This document shows, in pieces, positions 50,016 to 53,471 of a stretch of DNA of 53,471 bases. Both the position numbers and the translations under genes were made by a program. Within the stretch, counting starts at the first letter, position 1; each line of letters begins with the position of its first letter. Below the pieces are notes generated by a model, which was not told where the DNA came from, did not search any database, and saw only the letters and a program-made list of their open reading frames with translations. Source of the DNA: JAANXG01 sp049583715 (GTDB taxonomy: Bacteria > Pseudomonadota > Gammaproteobacteria > Arenicellales > JAANXG01); NCBI GenBank assembly GCA_049583715.1, contig JBAUWJ010000066.1, positions 1-53,471 of the forward strand. The letters run 5' to 3'.

Positions 50016-51350
50016 CTACTTGAACGCCGAGGAATCGATGTCGTACTTGGAGAGCAGCTTGTGGAAATCCGTGCGGTTGCGCTGCGCCAGCTTCGCCGCC
50101 TGGGTCACGTTGCCGCCGGTCGCGGCGAGTAGCTGAAGCAGGTATCCACGCATGAACTCGTCCCGTGCCTCGGTCAGGGACGGCAGACTGGCCGAAGTCG
50201 CACCGAGGGTGCTCCGGACCAGTTCGGCGCTGATCACCGGAGAGGAGGACAGTGCAGCCGTCTGATCCACGACGTTCTGAAGCTGCCTGACGTTCCCGGG
50301 CCATTTGTGCGCCATCAGCAACTGCATGGCCTCCGACGAGCAGGATTTCCTCGCTGACCCGGCCTGCCGGGCGATATGCGTCAACCGGCTGGCCACGAGC
50401 AGGGGTATATCCTCGATTCGTTCCGACAATGGCGGCAGCGCCACCGACACGACCTTGAGCCGGTAGTACAGGTCCTCGCGGAATTCCCCCGATTCCATGG
50501 CTTCCTCGAGGTCCCGGTTGGTGGCGGAAATGATGCGCACGTCGACGTTCACGACCTGTTCGCTTCCGAGGGGCCTGAGCTGACTATCTTCCAGCACGCG
50601 CAGGACCTTGGCCTGGAGCATCTTCGGCATGTCGCCGATTTCATCCAGCAGCAGGGTCCCCTTGTCGGCCTGCTCGAACAGCCCCGCATGGTTGCGCGTC
50701 GCCCCGGTGAACGCGCCCTTGCGATATCCGAACAGCTCGGATTCCAGCAGGTCCGAGGGAATCGCCGCGCAGTTGAACGGCACGAAGGCGCCCGTCCTGC
50801 CGCTGGCCTTGTGAATCGCGCGGGCGAGCACCTCCTTGCCGCTGCCGCTGGGTCCCGTGATCAGTATCCTGCTGCTCGTCGGGGCGAGACGGCGCACCGT
50901 TTCGAGTATCGCCTCCATCGAGGGATTCCTGGTCACCACCTCGGAGCGCCATGCATCCGTCGGTTCGGCAAACGAGGGCGATATGCTCAACGCCTCGGAT
51001 ATCCGCTGCTGCAGCTCCTCGTGATCCACGGGTTTGGTCAGGAAGGCAAAGGCACCAGTCTGCGTCGCGGTTACGGCATCCGGAATCGTGCCATGGGCGG
51101 TGAGTATGAAAACGGGTACACCGGGACAACGGCTCTGCAGCTCCGAGAGCAGCGCGATACCGTCCATGCCATCCATACGCAGATCCGTGATGATCACGTC
51201 CGGCCTGACCTCCGGCAGCAGATCCAGCGCCCTCTTGGCGCTCTCCACGGCCACCGTTCGATATCCCCTGCCTTCGAGACGCATGGAGAACAGACGCAGA
51301 AAGCTCGCGTCGTCGTCGATGATCAGTATTTTGGGCTCCGGGGCTGTCAT
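50016..51350 (-). CDS. glrR: Sigma-54-dependent response regulator GlrR/QseF
   Basis: 444 residues from the ATG at 51350. The receiver domain has the phosphoacceptor Asp56 in IITDLRMDGMDG. The AAA+ domain shows GPSGSGKEVLARAI (Walker A), FGYRKGAFTGATRNHAGLF (contact with sigma-54) and LLLDEIGDMPKMLQ (Walker B). The C-terminal helix-turn-helix is QAAKLAQRNRTDFHKLLSKY. GlrR is phosphorylated by GlrK and activates sigma-54 promoters; in enterobacteria it drives the glmY small RNA and rpoE. It overlaps the lipoprotein gene by four bases in the usual glrK-qseG-glrR order. Confidence 0.92.
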   Translation of the reverse strand: MTAPEPKILIIDDDASFLRLFSMRLEGRGYRTVAVESAKRALDLLPEVRPDVIITDLRMDGMDGIALLSELQSRCPGVPVFILTAHGTIPDAVTATQTGAFAFLTKPVDHEELQQRISEALSISPSFAEPTDAWRSEVVTRNPSMEAILETVRRLAPTSSRILITGPSGSGKEVLARAIHKASGRTGAFVPFNCAAIPSDLLESELFGYRKGAFTGATRNHAGLFEQADKGTLLLDEIGDMPKMLQAKVLRVLEDSQLRPLGSEQVVNVDVRIISATNRDLEEAMESGEFREDLYYRLKVVSVALPPLSERIEDIPLLVASRLTHIARQAGSARKSCSSEAMQLLMAHKWPGNVRQLQNVVDQTAALSSSPVISAELVRSTLGATSASLPSLTEARDEFMRGYLLQLLAATGGNVTQAAKLAQRNRTDFHKLLSKYDIDSSAFK

Positions 51351-51859
51351 TCGGTGCGCCGCGCTCCGGAGCCGCTCTTCTTTTGCCCGGTCGAGCTTTC
51401 GATGGACAACAGCTTGTCGATCTTGCTGTTGACCTCGTCAAGCTGTTGGCGCAGCGCCTGGCGCGCCTCGGCTTCCTGCAGCCTGACTTCTATCAGGTCT
51501 CTCAGGCGCGGGTCCAGTCCCTTCCGGTGCTCGAGAATATCCCTCAGGATCTGCTCCCCCGCCACCGTGTCTTCCGGGTCCTCGTTCGGAGAGCTGAGCA
51601 GGAAGCCGATCCGAAGCTTCGAGTCGAAAGGGTCCTGGTCGGCGTGACGATCTGCTGCCGCCTTCATTTGCGTGCGGACCTGCGGATCCGCCATCGCGGC
51701 GCGCTTCATGTAGCTGATCTGATCCTCGAGAGGATCATGGGCGACCGTCTTCATGTTCGCGCAGCCGTTCAGCATGAACATAGCCAGGACAACCGCCGCC
51801 GCGGCCGCGCTGTATGCGGGCTCAGCTCTGCGGTATGACAACACGGAACTTCGCGCCAT
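51347..51859 (-). CDS. qseG: QseG-type lipoprotein of the GlrK/GlrR operon
   Basis: 170 residues with a lipobox (AMFMLNGC|ANMK) and a coiled-coil C-terminus (DLIEVRLQEAEARQALRQQL). QseG is an outer-membrane lipoprotein that modulates the histidine kinase GlrK/QseE in enterobacteria. It overlaps the kinase gene by 38 bases and the regulator gene by four. Length and context match, but sequence similarity in this family is low. Confidence 0.8.
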   Translation of the reverse strand: MARSSVLSYRRAEPAYSAAAAAVVLAMFMLNGCANMKTVAHDPLEDQISYMKRAAMADPQVRTQMKAAADRHADQDPFDSKLRIGFLLSSPNEDPEDTVAGEQILRDILEHRKGLDPRLRDLIEVRLQEAEARQALRQQLDEVNSKIDKLLSIESSTGQKKSGSGARRTE

Positions 51860-53246
51860 AGTTGCTGGACTCCACGCTTACACCGCCCCCGTGCGCCTCC
51901 ACATAGGCACGCACCAGGGACAGGCCAACCCCCGTTCCCCGGTGCCGGCTGTCGAAGGTCGATTCGCCAAGATAGAAAAGGTCGAAGATCTTGTCACGTT
52001 CGCTTTCCGGCACTCCCGGTCCTTCATCGCAGACGATGATGAGGAGCTCCGCCCCGCCGCCGGATATGTACACCCCCACGCTGCCGTTCTCCGGGGAAAA
52101 CTTTACGGCGTTCGAAATCAGGTTGTCCAGAATGATCCGGCACTTCTCCCTGTCCATCTCCACCACCAGCTCATCGGGACAGTCTATCCCGAGTCGGATA
52201 TTATGAGTCAGCAGGGAGACCTGGAACCTCTGTGCCACGCCCGCCGCCACCAGACCTATCCGAAACCTCTCTTTATACAGCTTGCCGGGGTCGGCGCGCC
52301 AGGCGCTGAAGCTCAACATATTATCGAGCATTCGCTGCAGCTCGATACTGCTGTTGTGCACGAGATCGAGGACTTCCCGCTGGCGGGTCGATTCCATGCG
52401 TCCGGACTCGTCGAGAAGCAGGCCTGCCCCTTCGCGAATGCTGGCGAGCGGTGTTTTCAGTTGATGTGACATCTCGCGGAAGAAGCGTTCCTTGATCTGG
52501 TCTACTTCGGACAGGCGCATCCGCAGCCAATCGAGCCGGTCACCCAGCTCCGATATGTCGGCGGGTCCGTGAATCTTAATGGAATCCTCGAAGTTGCCTT
52601 GACCAAGGTGCCGGATGCGCGAATCTATCCGACGAATCGGCCTGGCGATGAACCAGGCGAAAATAACGACAAACGCCACCACGAACAACGACGAAGTTCC
52701 CCATATCCAGTACAAGGCCGCGCGCGCCGTGCTCACTTTCCGGGCCGCGACATCGAGCTGATGCTGGATCGCCGCGTTCGAGAAGAACCTGAACTTGTCG
52801 GACAATTCGGCCAGGTGGGCGAAGCTCCCGGTGTCTATCCTGCTGCCGGGGACGGTTGATTTGAGCTTGACCTGATCGAACACGGCGTTGCTGATGGACC
52901 TGATACTCTCCAGCAGCGCCCGGGCATCCTTCTGATCGACCAGGACTTCCAGCCATTCGAGTGTGTCTATCAACCGGTCGTGCTTCTGGGCATACAGGTC
53001 GAACAACTCTTTGTTGTCCACTACCATGTACTGGCGGGCCGTTCGATTCAGCTCTTCTATGTAGTTGACGAGCTTCTCCGTCTCGCGCCCGATTTCCAGA
53101 CTGCGAACCACCATGTCGCGGTTGTCATCGGACAAGTGCTTTATGTAGACGAACGTCAGAACGGTCCCGGCCAACAGCGGAACGCATATCAGGACGACTC
53201 CCAGTATGAAGATCTGCGAGAGAGATCGAAACCTGATGGGGTTCAT
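51822..53246 (-). CDS. glrK: Sensor histidine kinase GlrK/QseE
   Basis: 474 residues from the ATG at 53246 (MNPIRFRSLSQIFILGVVLI). One membrane helix at residues 12-36, a ~150-residue periplasmic domain, a second helix (WGTSSLFVVAFVVIFAWFIA) and HAMP come first. The H-box FFREMSHQLKTPLASIREGA and N, G1 and G2 ATP boxes (DNLISNAVKFSPENG, CDEGPGVPESERDKIF, GTGVGLSLVRAYVEAHGGG) follow. GlrK phosphorylates GlrR in response to envelope signals. It is the first gene of the operon. Confidence 0.92.
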   Translation of the reverse strand: MNPIRFRSLSQIFILGVVLICVPLLAGTVLTFVYIKHLSDDNRDMVVRSLEIGRETEKLVNYIEELNRTARQYMVVDNKELFDLYAQKHDRLIDTLEWLEVLVDQKDARALLESIRSISNAVFDQVKLKSTVPGSRIDTGSFAHLAELSDKFRFFSNAAIQHQLDVAARKVSTARAALYWIWGTSSLFVVAFVVIFAWFIARPIRRIDSRIRHLGQGNFEDSIKIHGPADISELGDRLDWLRMRLSEVDQIKERFFREMSHQLKTPLASIREGAGLLLDESGRMESTRQREVLDLVHNSSIELQRMLDNMLSFSAWRADPGKLYKERFRIGLVAAGVAQRFQVSLLTHNIRLGIDCPDELVVEMDREKCRIILDNLISNAVKFSPENGSVGVYISGGGAELLIIVCDEGPGVPESERDKIFDLFYLGESTFDSRHRGTGVGLSLVRAYVEAHGGGVSVESSNYGAKFRVVIPQS

Positions 53247-53406
53247 ATCAGCCCTTTCCTTCCTATGCCAGACGCGGCTGTCGAGGTACGGCTCGATGGG
53301 TGAAGATCCGCAAGCGTATTGTAAGAAAGCGTTTGACGGCGCGTCCATGTTTCCATCGGCGCGATGCCAACGGCAATGTCGATCGTCGATCCACACCGCC
53401 TGTCAC

Positions 53407-53434
53407 AAAAAAAAGCCGGCGCACAAGCGCCGGC
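53407..53434 (-). terminator. Intrinsic terminator of a leftward gene beyond the right edge
   Basis: Read on the minus strand: GCCGGCGC, loop TTGT, GCGCCGGC, then eight T residues. The stem is perfect (8 bp). It ends a transcript that enters the window from the right. Confidence 0.85.
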
Positions 53435-53471
53435 ACTAAGTCCCCTCGAAAGGTTGGTGGGAGAGGGGATG

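Overview
The window is a GC-rich piece of a proteobacterial chromosome, most likely a gammaproteobacterium. The evidence is a QseE-QseG-QseF (GlrK/GlrR) signalling operon, a PA2779-family gene, a GbdR-like GlxA/AraC regulator and a CymA/MtrA/MtrB-type cytochrome conduit. I see no tRNA, rRNA, CRISPR array, intact transposase or prophage. Several palindromic or tandem intergenic repeats are present.

Layout. (1) 1-7905, methylated-amine catabolism: a partial dimethylglycine-dehydrogenase-type flavoprotein, a betaine/homocysteine S-methyltransferase-like protein and EtfA/EtfB, all leftward; then a divergent non-pyrrolysine MttB-family methyltransferase and a GbdR-like regulator. (2) 7959-17936, mixed genes: two multi-pass membrane proteins, an isocitrate/isopropylmalate-family dehydrogenase, an ankyrin protein, a fused phosphotransferase/P-loop kinase and a RatA/COQ10-type START protein. 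(3) 18005-24484, a respiratory island read leftward: small ORF, tetraheme NapC/CymA, an ethylbenzene-dehydrogenase-domain cytochrome, a decaheme DmsE/MtrA cytochrome and an MtrB/PioB porin. A divergent monoheme cytochrome gene faces it across an exact FNR-type box. (4) 24580-33929: a racemase-like protein and a FAD amino-acid dehydrogenase; then an SDR, acyl-CoA dehydrogenase, APH-kinase and DUF6285 set that resembles the levulinate (Lva) module, ending in a fused indolepyruvate:ferredoxin oxidoreductase. (5) 33981-45983, one-carbon/corrinoid island: a MetF-like reductase, SDR, RACo-type activase, GFA protein, methyl-H4folate methyltransferase, PF13769 protein, DUF1638 protein, corrinoid protein, formate-H4folate ligase, cytochrome c and a GMC (choline-dehydrogenase-like) oxidoreductase. 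(6) 46092-53471: SixA-like phosphatase, patatin, a second GlxA-type regulator, a PA2779-family protein, a PRC-barrel protein and the glrR-qseG-glrK operon.

How the parts may work together. Regions 1 and 5 can be joined into one pathway. The GMC oxidoreductase could make betaine from choline. The MttB homologue could move a methyl from a quaternary amine to the corrinoid protein, kept active by the RACo-type protein. The methyltransferase would pass the methyl to H4folate, MetF would oxidise it, and Fhs would release formate with ATP formation; FolD is not in this window. DgcA-like protein and ETF would then oxidise dimethylglycine. No Rieske betaine monooxygenase (GbcAB) is visible, so the first demethylation drawn here needs no oxygen. 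That fits with the nearby FNR-box-associated extracellular-electron-transfer genes, although a physiological link is my inference.

A second point is regulatory. A perfect TGTC-N10-GACA site (the GlrR/QseF box of enterobacteria) and sigma-54 -24/-12 elements sit beside glrR in front of the PRC-barrel gene. A second sigma-54 element precedes the PA2779-family gene.
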